Source of the DNA: WVZH01 sp034430895
GTDB taxonomy: Bacteria; Chloroflexota; Anaerolineae; Anaerolineales; E44-bin32
NCBI GenBank assembly: GCA_034430895.1
Contig: DAOUDW010000079.1
Span: 1-64,000 of the forward strand
Length of the DNA stretch: 64,000 bases
Direction: 5' to 3'
The translations under genes were made by a program, and so were the position numbers. This document shows positions 42,192 to 50,691 of the stretch, in pieces; the stretch's first letter is position 1; each line of letters starts with the position of its first letter. The notes beneath the pieces were generated by a model. That model saw nothing but the letters and a program-made list of their open reading frames with translations. It searched no databases and was not told where the DNA came from.

Positions 42192-43250
42192 TTACTCCTG
42201 ACAAGTCAGTACTCGGCGACGGTAGGCAAGCGCAGCCAAACCCAAAGCCACGGCGCTGAAAATCGTCAGGGCGAGGATCGGGCGAATGCTGTCGCCAATG
42301 GTGGTGTCGTAGTAAAGAGGGAAGAGCAGTTCCACGGCGTAGGAATTGGGGACGAACCGGCTGACGAATTCGTACGCCCCGCTAAAACCGGCGGGCAGTC
42401 CAAAGGCGGCGCCCAGGATCCAGCAAGCGAATGCTGAACCCAAGCCGATTACGAATGCCGGCAAGCTGCTGCGCAGCAGCAAACCGGCGCTGATGCCGAT
42501 CCCTCCACCGACGAGAGCGATAGGGATGAGGATCAGGGTGACGGCCAGGATGGAGGCCGGCCAAACGTCGTTGAGCAGGCCGATGACGGTGAGTAGAATT
42601 CCCGCCGAAAGCCAGCTTATTAGAACCAAACGGACGAGTCGTGCGGTCAACACTACTGCCGGTGAAACGGGGGAGAGGCGGTATTCGAGGATCGTGTCGA
42701 ATTCGAACTCTTGGGCGGTGAGGAAACCGCCGATCAGCGACGCGGCCAGGAAGGTGGTCATGGGCAGCATGGCCATTCCGAAGTACAAGTTGTACGTAGG
42801 ATCATGCGGCAGCCAGGGGCGTTCGATGATGGTCACCGCACGCCCGTCGAGTGAGTCGTCCCACACGCGTAATGCCGCCGCGGTCAATCGGTTACGCAGG
42901 TTTTTTACGATATTGCTGTCGATCAATCCGTAGCGGTAGATGGCGGTAGGCTGATCGCCAATTTCTTCGACCGTGACAATCCCCGCGCCGATGGGATCGT
43001 TATCGTCCAGGAACACGGGGTTGATGTAGGGCACACCGTCCGGTGAACCGACGTCGTACATGGCCTCCAGTAAGCGCTTCCCGGCATCATCGGTGGGCTC
43101 GGTGATATTAACCTCGAACGTCGGGTGTACGAGCACGCTGGCCATGATCAGGTACATCAATGCCGGCTGGAATACAGCGATGAGGTGAATCGGCAGCGCC
43201 GTACGGACCATCTTTAATTCGTTCAGGATCAGCAGTAGTAAGCGTCTCAT
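42192..43250 (-). CDS. ABC-2 family permease, first subunit of DrrAB-like exporter
   Basis: 352 aa. N-terminal helix (about 20-40), a large external domain, and C-terminal helices with FLTAQEFEFDTILEYRLSPVSPAVVLTARLVR, the ABC-2 coupling motif. The start is ATG 43250, 4 nt after the ATPase stop, with GGGAG upstream; further upstream codons lie inside the ATPase gene. Pairs with the next permease. Confidence 0.88.
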   Translation of the reverse strand: MRRLLLLILNELKMVRTALPIHLIAVFQPALMYLIMASVLVHPTFEVNITEPTDDAGKRLLEAMYDVGSPDGVPYINPVFLDDNDPIGAGIVTVEEIGDQPTAIYRYGLIDSNIVKNLRNRLTAAALRVWDDSLDGRAVTIIERPWLPHDPTYNLYFGMAMLPMTTFLAASLIGGFLTAQEFEFDTILEYRLSPVSPAVVLTARLVRLVLISWLSAGILLTVIGLLNDVWPASILAVTLILIPIALVGGGIGISAGLLLRSSLPAFVIGLGSAFACWILGAAFGLPAGFSGAYEFVSRFVPNSYAVELLFPLYYDTTIGDSIRPILALTIFSAVALGLAALAYRRRVLTCQE

Positions 43251-43254
43251 CGCA

Positions 43255-44196
43255 TTACTCCCGCAGTGCTCGACCGGTGTGATGTAGGAAGACGTCGTCC
43301 AACGTGGGTCGGGTGATACGGACGGAATCGAGGCTGTGGCTGGTGGTGGCGCGGGCGACCAACTCGCCCACAATCGACTCCGCATTGGTTACTTCCAGAC
43401 GGAGTTGATCGGCCTGGGAGTAAGTGGCGGCCTGCACCCCCAATCCGCGGAACAAGTCTTCCGGGTCTTCGATGACGGGTGTCGTTCGCAGCATGATCAC
43501 GTCGCGCGCCAGCGCAGCTTTGAGGCGCTCGGGGGTATCCATGGCGATGGCCTTGCCGTGATCGATAATTACCAGACGGTCGCAGAGGGTATCGGCTTCC
43601 TCCATGTTGTTGGTGGAGACGATGAAGGTCTTGCCTTGTGCCTGCTGCTTTTTAATGTGTTCCCAGAGGACGTGTTTGCCCTGCACGTCTACGCCCAGGG
43701 TGGGTTCGTCGAAGAGGATCACCAGGGGGTCATGCAGCAAAGCGCGCGCCAGGGCGAGACGGCGTTTCATGCCGCCGGAGTACGTACGAACGGGATCGGA
43801 GTGCCGCTCCCAGAGATTCATCAAGCGCAGCATGGTTTCAATGTGCTTCTCAATGCCGGAGAGATCAGCGCAGTACAGCGCGGCGTGGTGCAGCAGGTTG
43901 TCGGTGCCGCTCAAGTCGGTGTAAACGTTGGTGTCCTGCGGTACGAGACCGATGCGGCGCCGCACCTCGCGGGCCTGGGTTTGGGGGTCGAAACCCAGGA
44001 TCCGGATCGCACCGTCGTGGCGCTTGAGCAAGCCGGTGATCAGGTTGATGGCCGTTGTTTTACCGGCCCCGTTGGGTCCCAGCAGTCCGAAGATCTCGCC
44101 CTCCTGGGCGGTGAAAGAGAGTTCATTGACCGCGGTCAGTGAACCAAAGCGGCGTGTGACCGAGTTTACCTGTACGGCGGGTTGTGTGGATTCCAT
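43255..44196 (-). CDS. ABC transporter ATPase (DrrA/CcmA-type)
   Basis: 313 aa. Walker A GPNGAGKTTAI, Q-loop IGLVPQDTNVYTDLS, signature TYSGGMKRRLALA, Walker B LVILFDEPTLGVDV, followed by the H-loop region (FIVSTNNMEEAD; the usual switch His is Asn here) and a C-terminal extension RITRPTLDDVFLHHTGRALRE typical of DrrA-type drug-export ATPases. The start is ATG 44196 with GGAGG 5 nt upstream. It would energise the two permeases encoded downstream. Confidence 0.9.
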   Translation of the reverse strand: MESTQPAVQVNSVTRRFGSLTAVNELSFTAQEGEIFGLLGPNGAGKTTAINLITGLLKRHDGAIRILGFDPQTQAREVRRRIGLVPQDTNVYTDLSGTDNLLHHAALYCADLSGIEKHIETMLRLMNLWERHSDPVRTYSGGMKRRLALARALLHDPLVILFDEPTLGVDVQGKHVLWEHIKKQQAQGKTFIVSTNNMEEADTLCDRLVIIDHGKAIAMDTPERLKAALARDVIMLRTTPVIEDPEDLFRGLGVQAATYSQADQLRLEVTNAESIVGELVARATTSHSLDSVRITRPTLDDVFLHHTGRALRE

Positions 44197-44219
44197 CGGT
44201 TCCTCCAAAGACCGGAGTG

Positions 44220-44828
44220 TCAATCTCCGCTCCGAATCGTTCCGTTGACGAAAATATCTACAAATTGCTGGATCAAATGGTCGATTGTCGTTTCCAGCGC
44301 CATGCTTTCGCCGAAGATGGCCTGGGCGACGTTGTAGGAGAAAAACATACCGAAGAAGGCCTGCGCCATCACTTCGGGATCCATATCCTGGACGTTCCCG
44401 GCGGCGATCTGGCGGCGCAGGTAGGCGGCCAGTCCGTCGCGCAGCCCGCGCGGCATCTGTCCCAACACTTCGCTGACTTCCTCGAAGTGCCCTGCCTCGC
44501 AGAGCATCATGCGCATGGCTTCGCGCCGCTCGATGAGCACGCGCATGAAGTGGCGGCCGAGGGTGAGCATGTCCTGGTGATAATCGCCGCTGAATTCACC
44601 GGCGAGTGTTGAGCGCATATCCGGCGTACCGGCATATTCTTCCAGCACGGCGGCGAAGAGATTCTTCTTGGACCCGAAGTGTCGGAAGAGGGTCACCTCA
44701 CTGACCCCGGCATCGGCGGCGATCTTGCGCGTGGTCGTTCGGGCGTAACCTAGGGTGGAGAAGAGCTCGGCTGCGGCTTGAATGAGGCGCTGGCGGGTGT
44801 CGGTGGGTTTGATCGGGTTTGGAGACAT
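44220..44828 (-). CDS. TetR/AcrR-family transcriptional regulator of the ABC-2 exporter
   Basis: 202 aa. Helix-turn-helix at about 12-57: RQRLIQAAAELFSTLGYARTTTRKIAADAG and SEVTLFRHFGSKKNLF. The C-terminal domain is all-helical with a Met/Phe-rich pocket. The gene is first in the minus-strand operon with the ATPase and two permeases (24 nt to the ATPase ATG). Its promoter holds an imperfect palindrome at the start site, consistent with autorepression relieved by an exported compound. Confidence 0.92.
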   Translation of the reverse strand: MSPNPIKPTDTRQRLIQAAAELFSTLGYARTTTRKIAADAGVSEVTLFRHFGSKKNLFAAVLEEYAGTPDMRSTLAGEFSGDYHQDMLTLGRHFMRVLIERREAMRMMLCEAGHFEEVSEVLGQMPRGLRDGLAAYLRRQIAAGNVQDMDPEVMAQAFFGMFFSYNVAQAIFGESMALETTIDHLIQQFVDIFVNGTIRSGD

Positions 44829-44845
44829 GTATTAACTCAATGTAT

Positions 44846-44889
44846 GTAAGTGCTTGCTAACATTATAAGCTAAGATTATGATATGTCAA
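44846..44889 (-). promoter_or_regulatory. Promoter and likely operator of the tetR-ABC-2 operon
   Basis: Minus-strand TTGACA (44884-44889) and TATAAT (44862-44867) with a 16-bp spacer. An imperfect palindrome, GTAAGTGCTTGCTAAC on the plus strand (44846-44861), abuts the -10 box and covers the start site. Confidence 0.72.
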
Positions 44890-45055
44890 GCGCGGATTGA
44901 GATTAATGCTATTGTGTTGGATCGTATTGGATCGATGCAGTTGATGATTTCCTCAGGGTGGACAAGGAAATCCTTTAAGCCTGCAATTTTGTTATTTACT
45001 CGTCACCTCATCGCATAATCGGTGTATAGTAAGAGCGCATCATGAGGAGGAGCCT

Positions 45056-46549
45056 ATGAATCTTTTTCGACAATCCAACATATTTGTCTTGATATTGATT
45101 ACAGCTTCCCTACTCACCGCCTGCGGCACGGATGAAGCCACACTCGAATTCGACGAGGACGCCATCTCCACCAGCGTGGCTGAGACACAGGCGGCCGCGG
45201 CGGCCGAAACCGCAGCCGCCGGAGATGTAGAGGATACGGGCGCGGCGGTCGAAGGCGATCTACAGCCGCTGGATGCGGCCGAATGTGATGCGTTGGCGGA
45301 TGCGCTGGCCGGGACGCTGGCTGTATCGGTGGCCCAGGCCAACGTCGCCGTCGATTTCGAGGGGAAGTCAGGCGGGGGTTGCCAGGCCACTGCGGTGGGA
45401 ACGGGCGTCGATTTCGCAGACATGCCCAGCGTCGAAGCGGCAATGCGCGGCCTGCTGGAAGTGCGCGGCTGGGCGGAGTATCAAAGCGTTGAGGCCTGCC
45501 TGGGAATCGGGGGCTGGGGGCCGGGCGCCGACGTCACCTGCTACTCCCGCGCGAATAATTACTGCGCAGTGTTCGTGCACATCGATCCGGCCGACCCGGC
45601 GCTCTGCTCGAACGACGAACCGATCTCGGTTTGTTTTTCCGAATTGGATCCCGAGCAGATTGTCTATTCCATCGACCTCACCTGTGCCGAAGATACTACG
45701 ATCGGTCCCGCGGATGCCGAGGATGAGATCGTCGATCCGGAGCCGATCGACATTTACTTCGCGCCGGGGAACGACAGCCTGCGTGTGCCTGGCGATGTGC
45801 CCGCCGGTGGAATCGACCGGTATGTTCTGACGGCCATGGAAGGCCAGGAGATGACGGTGAACCTGCTCGATCCAAGTGGGGCACAGATCGCCTATGACAC
45901 AGCCGTGCTGGTCATCTGGGGCGCTGACGGTACCGTGCTAATCTCGGACCACGCCGATGCCCTCACCTGGGCTGGGCAACTGCCCTTCACGCAGGAATAC
46001 ACCATCGACGTGAAATCGATCAGCGCGGAGACGGTCTCCTACATTCTGGAAGTTATCATCCCGCCGCCCGAGGGCGCTGGGGAAGTGTTTCCCAAAGTAG
46101 AGCCCTTCCCCTTCGGCGAGATGCAGGCCATCGTGATTACCGGCATACCGCCCATGCTGCCGGCGGAATTCCCTGTGGAAGAAGGTCAACTCGCGATCGT
46201 GGCGGACCTGCTTACCCTGGGCGATCTCTACGAACTTGGGTTGGAATATGGAACGGATTGTCATGGGGCGGGTGCCTGCCATTACGGCACTGCGTATGGC
46301 AAAAAGGCGGCTTCCACGGTTCCCGTTGGGACGAGCACTTTTCAATTCGATATCGACGAGGCACAGCCCGTCGAACTTGCCTACGGTCTCACAGGATATT
46401 TCATTCAGGGAGAATGCGGCGCCAGTTGCGACGACAGCCGCGTACGCTGGGTCTACGGAGGATACGAATACATGATGGGGCTCAAAGGGGGGCAGCTCGA
46501 AGACGTAGTCGCCCTGGCCAACGCGGCGATCCTGAATTCGATTCCGTAG
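45056..46549 (+). CDS. Cys-containing lipoprotein of unknown function with C-terminal extension
   Basis: 497 aa. Lipobox LTAC (Cys23), an Ala/Glu/Asp-rich linker, then a domain of about 150 residues (76-225) with at least eight Cys that is shared with the smaller lipoprotein at 46729 (LQPLDAAECDAL, CQATAVGTGVDF, ALCSND, EQIVYSIDLTC). The C-terminal half (about 245-490) includes a segment resembling a pre-peptidase-like beta-sandwich (DVPAGGIDRYVLTAMEGQEMTVNL) and a final Cys-containing part. No enzyme motif seen. GAGGAG before ATG 45056. Disulfide formation by the DsbA-like protein is conceivable. Confidence 0.75.
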   Translation: MNLFRQSNIFVLILITASLLTACGTDEATLEFDEDAISTSVAETQAAAAAETAAAGDVEDTGAAVEGDLQPLDAAECDALADALAGTLAVSVAQANVAVDFEGKSGGGCQATAVGTGVDFADMPSVEAAMRGLLEVRGWAEYQSVEACLGIGGWGPGADVTCYSRANNYCAVFVHIDPADPALCSNDEPISVCFSELDPEQIVYSIDLTCAEDTTIGPADAEDEIVDPEPIDIYFAPGNDSLRVPGDVPAGGIDRYVLTAMEGQEMTVNLLDPSGAQIAYDTAVLVIWGADGTVLISDHADALTWAGQLPFTQEYTIDVKSISAETVSYILEVIIPPPEGAGEVFPKVEPFPFGEMQAIVITGIPPMLPAEFPVEEGQLAIVADLLTLGDLYELGLEYGTDCHGAGACHYGTAYGKKAASTVPVGTSTFQFDIDEAQPVELAYGLTGYFIQGECGASCDDSRVRWVYGGYEYMMGLKGGQLEDVVALANAAILNSIP

Positions 46550-46567
46550 ACGATTCAGATGTGGATA

Positions 46568-46600
46568 CAGACCCTGAAGGTTGAAACCCCTCAGGGTCTG
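46568..46600 (+). terminator. Hairpin after the 497-aa lipoprotein gene
   Basis: A 10-bp perfect stem CAGACCCTGA/TCAGGGTCTG (46568-46577 with 46591-46600), 13-nt loop. No T run follows, but the position 18 nt after the stop fits a terminator. Confidence 0.6.
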
Positions 46601-46728
46601 AATGATTCGACTGGTATTGTCAGAACGGATGGCGAACCGGACTTCTCTAGTGTTCTCTGGATTTCGTCAGTTTCATTTCCTCATCAAAAATCATTTGTGT
46701 TGTATAGAAATGCCGATAGGAGGATGCA

Positions 46729-47367
46729 ATGAAAATAAAAATTCGAGTAAGACACATATCTGTTCTCTTGTTAATCGCATTTCTACTCGCTGCATGTGAT
46801 TCGGTTCCGGCAACACCCTCAATGGAAGATGATACCAATGCCAGCGACATGGCCGAGACGCCAGTCACCGCTGGAGAGGGAGACAGGGAAATGCCGGCCG
46901 ATGTATCTGCAGAAGATCTACAGCCTTTCAGTTCTGAAGAATGCGATGCGTTGGTCGCTGTTGTAAAGGAAGCGTTTTCGCTTTCGGTGGGGCAAGCCTA
47001 TGCTTCGTACGATTTTGGGGGGGAGCTGGGAAGCGTCTGTCAGGCGACGATGAATGCAACCGGGCTCGATTTTACTGACACCGCCTGCATCGAAACGACC
47101 ATGCGTGAGGCGTTGACCGGGGACGGTTGGACTGCAGATGGAAATGGCAGCTCCTGTCAGGATATCAAAGGTTTCGGGCAGGGCACGATCAACCTGTGTT
47201 TTACCAAGGATACGGCGAGATGCGGGTTCGTCGTGAAAGTTGAACCGGCGGATGACGCGCTCTGCTCGGACGCCGAATCGCTGGATGCATGCCTCGAAAC
47301 GCTGACCTTGGAAGAGATTGTCTATCAAGTCGCGTTGACTTGCGATCGGAATACAGGCGAATCCTGA
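46729..47367 (+). CDS. Cys-containing lipoprotein, paralog of the 497-aa lipoprotein
   Basis: 212 aa. Lipobox LAAC (Cys23), an acidic linker, then the same Cys-rich domain as residues 76-225 of the upstream gene (LQPFSSEECDALV, CQATMNATGLDFTD, ALCSDAESLDACLETLTLEEIVYQVALTC). It lacks the C-terminal extension. AGGAGG 7 nt before ATG 46729. No family recognised. Tandem duplication is evident. Confidence 0.78.
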   Translation: MKIKIRVRHISVLLLIAFLLAACDSVPATPSMEDDTNASDMAETPVTAGEGDREMPADVSAEDLQPFSSEECDALVAVVKEAFSLSVGQAYASYDFGGELGSVCQATMNATGLDFTDTACIETTMREALTGDGWTADGNGSSCQDIKGFGQGTINLCFTKDTARCGFVVKVEPADDALCSDAESLDACLETLTLEEIVYQVALTCDRNTGES

Positions 47368-47399
47368 AGCAGATGAGATCGAATATTATCTGCTTGAAG

Positions 47400-47436
47400 G
47401 ACCTGAAAGGTTTCTAGAAACCTTTCAGGTCTTTTT
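47400..47436 (+). terminator. Strong terminator, 32-nt perfect palindrome plus T run
   Basis: Bases 47400-47431 are fully self-complementary (16 bp each arm, no unpaired loop base beyond the turn) and are followed by TTTTT (47432-47436). It ends the 212-aa lipoprotein transcript. A second small palindrome TTCCTCATTGAGGAA follows at 47439-47453. Confidence 0.9.
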
Positions 47437-47462
47437 GATTCCTCATTGAGGAACGACGAGGA

Positions 47463-49283
47463 TTAATCCTCATCCGGACATGCGCAGTACGGTGACCTGT
47501 TAACGCTTTCGACCCAGGTCCCTCCTGCCTCGATGCACAACTCCTCGTTGAGATCCGCGCTGCAGGTCAGCTCCGGCTCGGGCTCCGGCAATTCAGGCGG
47601 TATGATGACCGACAGGGATTCGGCATCGCCATGGAACTGTCCTACTGAATCAGAGATCCAGCAGTTGAATTCCCCGATCCACCACCAAGTGTTGTCCTCG
47701 TTGCGCCCATCGACGTTGAGCACGGTTCCGGCAGTGAAAGCCGTCACGTCTTGGTATCGCGTATCGGGACCAAGCCGGCAGAAGCCATTCGTGTCGAGGT
47801 GGAAGCTCGGGGGACCTTCCGTCGGAGTCGCAGTCGGCAGCAGGGGCTGCAGGGGCTGCAGGGTGACGACGGGCGAGATTTCAACCACAGGTGTCAGCAC
47901 TTCCAGTTCGTACGCGCCCAGATCGCACTCCGCACCTTGCGGCCGGAAGACGCCGCGCTGATCGATAGGCAGGCTGTCATATGGCGCCGAGCCGTCGATG
48001 GCCGGGCTGCCGGTCAGCAGGGCGTGGGTCTGCGTTGGGCCGCCGTTATCGGCGAGCGGTCCCAGAAAGGGGTTTCCGGTTAGGCTGAAGCCGGTGCAGC
48101 TGCTGTCGGAGTCCAGGTTGTTCCCCGTGATATTGAATGCTGTTGAGGGAGCAGAAAAATCGCAATCGCCTCCGGTGTTCATAGCGATGATCAAGTTATT
48201 AAACGCTACGCCGAATCCGCTATTAATATCGACGGCGGGTCTGTCCCCGGATCCCGAATTGCCCGTGATCGTCGTGAAGCTGATCATCAAACGTCCGACA
48301 TCATGGATGATTGCAGAGCCTTGGTTTTCTGGCCCTGGGGCGCTGGTGAGCGAGTTTCCGGATAATGTACAGTTGACCAGCCATAGATCCCCGATATTCT
48401 GGATTCCGCCGCCTGAGTTAGCCGTGTTGTTGGCAATCGTGCTGCCGCGGATGTCCAACGCTGCGTAGTTGATGAACGCGCCGCCGCGCGAGGCCTGGTT
48501 GTTGAAGAACGAACTATCGTCGACGTCCATGTGGCCGTTTTGTCTGTTGCCAATGGCGCCGCCGGTGAAAGCCACGTTTCCGGTGAAGGTGCTGCCCATA
48601 ATCGTCGCCATCGTGCCTGTATCCTGATGGCTGTTGTTGATGGCGCCGCCTCTGCCGGTGGAGGCGATATTGTCGCTGAACTGTGAATTGCTCACCGTAA
48701 GATCGCCGCCCTGATTGTAGACGGCGCCTCCACTCTGATTGGCGACGTTGTCCGTGAAGGTGCTGCTCGTGATTGTCACCGTGCCGAGAAAATTGCGGAT
48801 GGCGCCTCCAAGATCGGCCTGGTTGTTTAAGAATGTACTGCTGGCGACTGTCAATTCACCCTGATTCGAGATCGCGCCGCCGATGATGATTCCCGTATCG
48901 TCCGCCGGGCTTGCGGCGCCGTTCGCCAATGTGATGTCCGAGACGAGAAGTTCGCCCGTCTGAGCGACTTTGAACAGCCGAAACTGGGGCGTTCCTGCGG
49001 CGCTAGCGCGTTGGATCGAAGCGCCGTTGCCGATAATGGCGATCGGCGAAGTGATCACCGGCAAGCCGTTGTTGCCAAGTGTGTCGCTGTTGTCTACGGC
49101 TGTGAGCTCGTAGATACAGTCCGCGGCCAGCGCGATATTGTCCCCGGTTGTCGGTGTTGCGTTGGCGTCGTTGATGGCGTCGATCAATTCGGTCACATCG
49201 CAGCCGATGGTCTCGATCACCGGGAATTCGCAAGCGCATAAGGCAAGCAGAATACAGATGGTAAATAATAATTTGGTATGCAT
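47463..49283 (-). CDS. Surface lipoprotein with right-handed beta-helix, choice-of-anchor-Q-type segment and SH3-like domain
   Basis: 606 aa. Lipobox-like LCAC near residue 18. Residues about 40-400 hold parallel beta-helix repeats of the polymorphic outer-membrane-protein type (GGAISNQGELTVASSTFLNN, GGAIRNFLG, GGAVYNQGGDLTVSNSQF). Residues about 400-460 carry NPFLGPLADNGGPTQTHALL...DQRG, the choice-of-anchor-Q signature. A Pro-rich PLQPLQPLLPT linker and a bacterial SH3-like domain (about 495-550, FCRLGPDTRYQDVT) follow, then a Cys-rich end. GGGAG before ATG 49283. Probably cell-surface attached; no enzyme residues seen. Confidence 0.8.
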   Translation of the reverse strand: MHTKLLFTICILLALCACEFPVIETIGCDVTELIDAINDANATPTTGDNIALAADCIYELTAVDNSDTLGNNGLPVITSPIAIIGNGASIQRASAAGTPQFRLFKVAQTGELLVSDITLANGAASPADDTGIIIGGAISNQGELTVASSTFLNNQADLGGAIRNFLGTVTITSSTFTDNVANQSGGAVYNQGGDLTVSNSQFSDNIASTGRGGAINNSHQDTGTMATIMGSTFTGNVAFTGGAIGNRQNGHMDVDDSSFFNNQASRGGAFINYAALDIRGSTIANNTANSGGGIQNIGDLWLVNCTLSGNSLTSAPGPENQGSAIIHDVGRLMISFTTITGNSGSGDRPAVDINSGFGVAFNNLIIAMNTGGDCDFSAPSTAFNITGNNLDSDSSCTGFSLTGNPFLGPLADNGGPTQTHALLTGSPAIDGSAPYDSLPIDQRGVFRPQGAECDLGAYELEVLTPVVEISPVVTLQPLQPLLPTATPTEGPPSFHLDTNGFCRLGPDTRYQDVTAFTAGTVLNVDGRNEDNTWWWIGEFNCWISDSVGQFHGDAESLSVIIPPELPEPEPELTCSADLNEELCIEAGGTWVESVNRSPYCACPDED

Positions 49284-49618
49284 TTTTGATCTCCCTGCTT
49301 GTGAGTGTACTACGAAATATTTATCGTGATACGTAGTCTTGATCCTGCTCCGCTTTCAGATGGGCATTTGGAGGTTTGAATGGTGAAGTGTGTAATCCCC
49401 TGGCTCTTCTTCAAGTCAAGAGCGGATCGATCGTATGAGGTCAGTATTTGCGCCTCTACCCTCTAGAACGGATTCGTTGTGCAGATTGTGACAGAAGGTG
49501 AAGATCAAATTGAAGAAGAGGAGATTCGCCAGTTCTAGATGGGCTTACAGAAACATTCGACCGACAGTTGATCAGGCCCGTTGGATCGTGAAAGAAATAT
49601 GTACCGTTCGGATGGTGT
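49284..49618. other. Intergenic region
   Basis: 335 bases with no gene that can be supported. Short plus-strand frames here lack ribosome-binding sites and run into the antisense of the next gene. The promoter of the minus-strand beta-helix lipoprotein gene should lie in the first 60 bases but no good hexamers were found. Confidence 0.4.
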
Positions 49619-50215
49619 TTAAAACAGTTTGGGGATCATTGCGCCTGAATGACGCATGTATTCCACGTACTGCTCCCCAAATGCGGCGATCAACTTCTTC
49701 TCCTCGGCAGGGATCACCAGCAAACGAAAAACGAGCGTCCCCGCCAGGCAGAAGGCGAGAATGATCCAGTCGCCAAGCATCAGGCTTACCGAGATGAGTA
49801 TCAGCAGTGATGCGCTGTATAGCGGATGGCGAATCCTCGCATAAGCGCCGTGCGTGACCAGAGCGTGATCGCCCTTGGTAAGCACCGTCTCAGAAATATT
49901 GCGCCCGATGCTGAGAAAAACCCAGCGAATGAAGGGTACGTAAAACAGCGCAAGAACTGCGGCGAGGATGCACACTACGATGGGCAGTTCGAATTTAGAC
50001 CAGGTCAGGGTGCTGGGGAAGAATATGTTCAACATCAACACGGAGAGGAAGGTCAGGCCGAAAGCCATGCGAGCGGCCAGGACGAGCGTGCCTTCTTCCC
50101 GCCGAGCAATCACCTCCCCGGTCTCTCGTGCCTGACGCCGATAGTAAGCCGAGATCGAAAGGGTGAGCATTAAAACGATCAGGACCAGCATTCGAAATAC
50201 GAGATCTGTGTCCAT
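49619..50215 (-). CDS. Isoprenylcysteine carboxyl methyltransferase (ICMT/PEMT)-family membrane protein
   Basis: 198 aa, about five transmembrane helices. The C-terminal family signature is intact: HGAYARIRHPLYSASLLI, then VIPAEEKKLIAAFGEQYVEYM. These bind SAM at the membrane face in ICMT and related phospholipid methyltransferases. Bacterial members act on unknown lipidic substrates. It follows a DUF6958-like gene (20-nt gap), with which it probably forms an operon. Confidence 0.85.
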   Translation of the reverse strand: MDTDLVFRMLVLIVLMLTLSISAYYRRQARETGEVIARREEGTLVLAARMAFGLTFLSVLMLNIFFPSTLTWSKFELPIVVCILAAVLALFYVPFIRWVFLSIGRNISETVLTKGDHALVTHGAYARIRHPLYSASLLILISVSLMLGDWIILAFCLAGTLVFRLLVIPAEEKKLIAAFGEQYVEYMRHSGAMIPKLF

Positions 50216-50235
50216 GAGTATGCTCCTGTAGAGGA

Positions 50236-50523
50236 TTAGTCCCCAGCCAATCGCAGCAACTGCGGCCGGCTGCCGGGGATGCGCTTGATGATGCCCCGCG
50301 CTTCGAGATCCAATTTCACTGTAGTCACATACCAGGGTATAGAACCATCTAATTTTCCGCGTAGTTTTTGTTTGACCTCTTCGGTAAGGTTTCTAAAAGT
50401 GAGTTCTCCGCGTTCGCGAAGAGAAGTGACAATCGCTTCATGCGTGAGATCGTACTTCTGCTGGCTGATGTTCACGCCCTGTTTTCCATGTTCGGGGTGC
50501 CGGGTCATGATGCGCGCTTCCAT
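50236..50523 (-). CDS. Small DUF6958-like protein
   Basis: 95 aa. The start is ATG 50523, with GGAGG 7 nt upstream on the minus strand; a longer in-frame reading upstream has no coding character and crosses the divergent PadR promoter. The sequence HGKQGVNISQQKYD...IPWYVTTVKLDLEARGIIKRIPGSRPQLLRL fits the small family I know as DUF6958, which looks like a winged helix without known target. Identification is from memory of the pattern. Confidence 0.65.
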   Translation of the reverse strand: MEARIMTRHPEHGKQGVNISQQKYDLTHEAIVTSLRERGELTFRNLTEEVKQKLRGKLDGSIPWYVTTVKLDLEARGIIKRIPGSRPQLLRLAGD

Positions 50524-50628
50524 TTTTCTACCTCCACAATCTTTATCACGAGTGTACCGCGGGAAGAACCCATTCGATGACATGTACAGGGTTTCCCGAT
50601 CGCCAGGGGCTGGCTGCGGATTTAGGTA

Positions 50629-50687
50629 TTGACAGATTTTGTGATTTCCCATAAAATTCCAGAGCTGGAGTATTCCAGAGCTGGAGT
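50629..50687 (+). promoter_or_regulatory. PadR promoter with duplicated 16-bp operator
   Basis: TTGACA (50629-50634) and TAAAAT (50652-50657), 17-bp spacer. Two perfect copies of ATTCCAGAGCTGGAGT stand head to tail at 50656-50671 and 50672-50687. Each contains the inverted repeat TCCAGAGCTGGA. The second copy also supplies the GGAG ribosome-binding site for ATG 50692. Confidence 0.78.
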
Positions 50688-50691
50688 ATCT

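Noticed and set aside
43336..44142. Plus-strand open frame of 268 codons opposite the DrrA-type ATPase
   Set aside because: Shadow of the ATPase gene on the other strand; no family features and no start signal.
47841..47863. Short GGGGCTGCA tandem repeat
   Set aside because: It encodes the PLQPLQPLLP linker of the beta-helix lipoprotein; a coding microrepeat, not a CRISPR or phase-variation tract of note.
49498..49764. Plus-strand frame of 88 codons
   Set aside because: Runs into the antisense of the ICMT-like gene, with no ribosome-binding site or recognisable domain.
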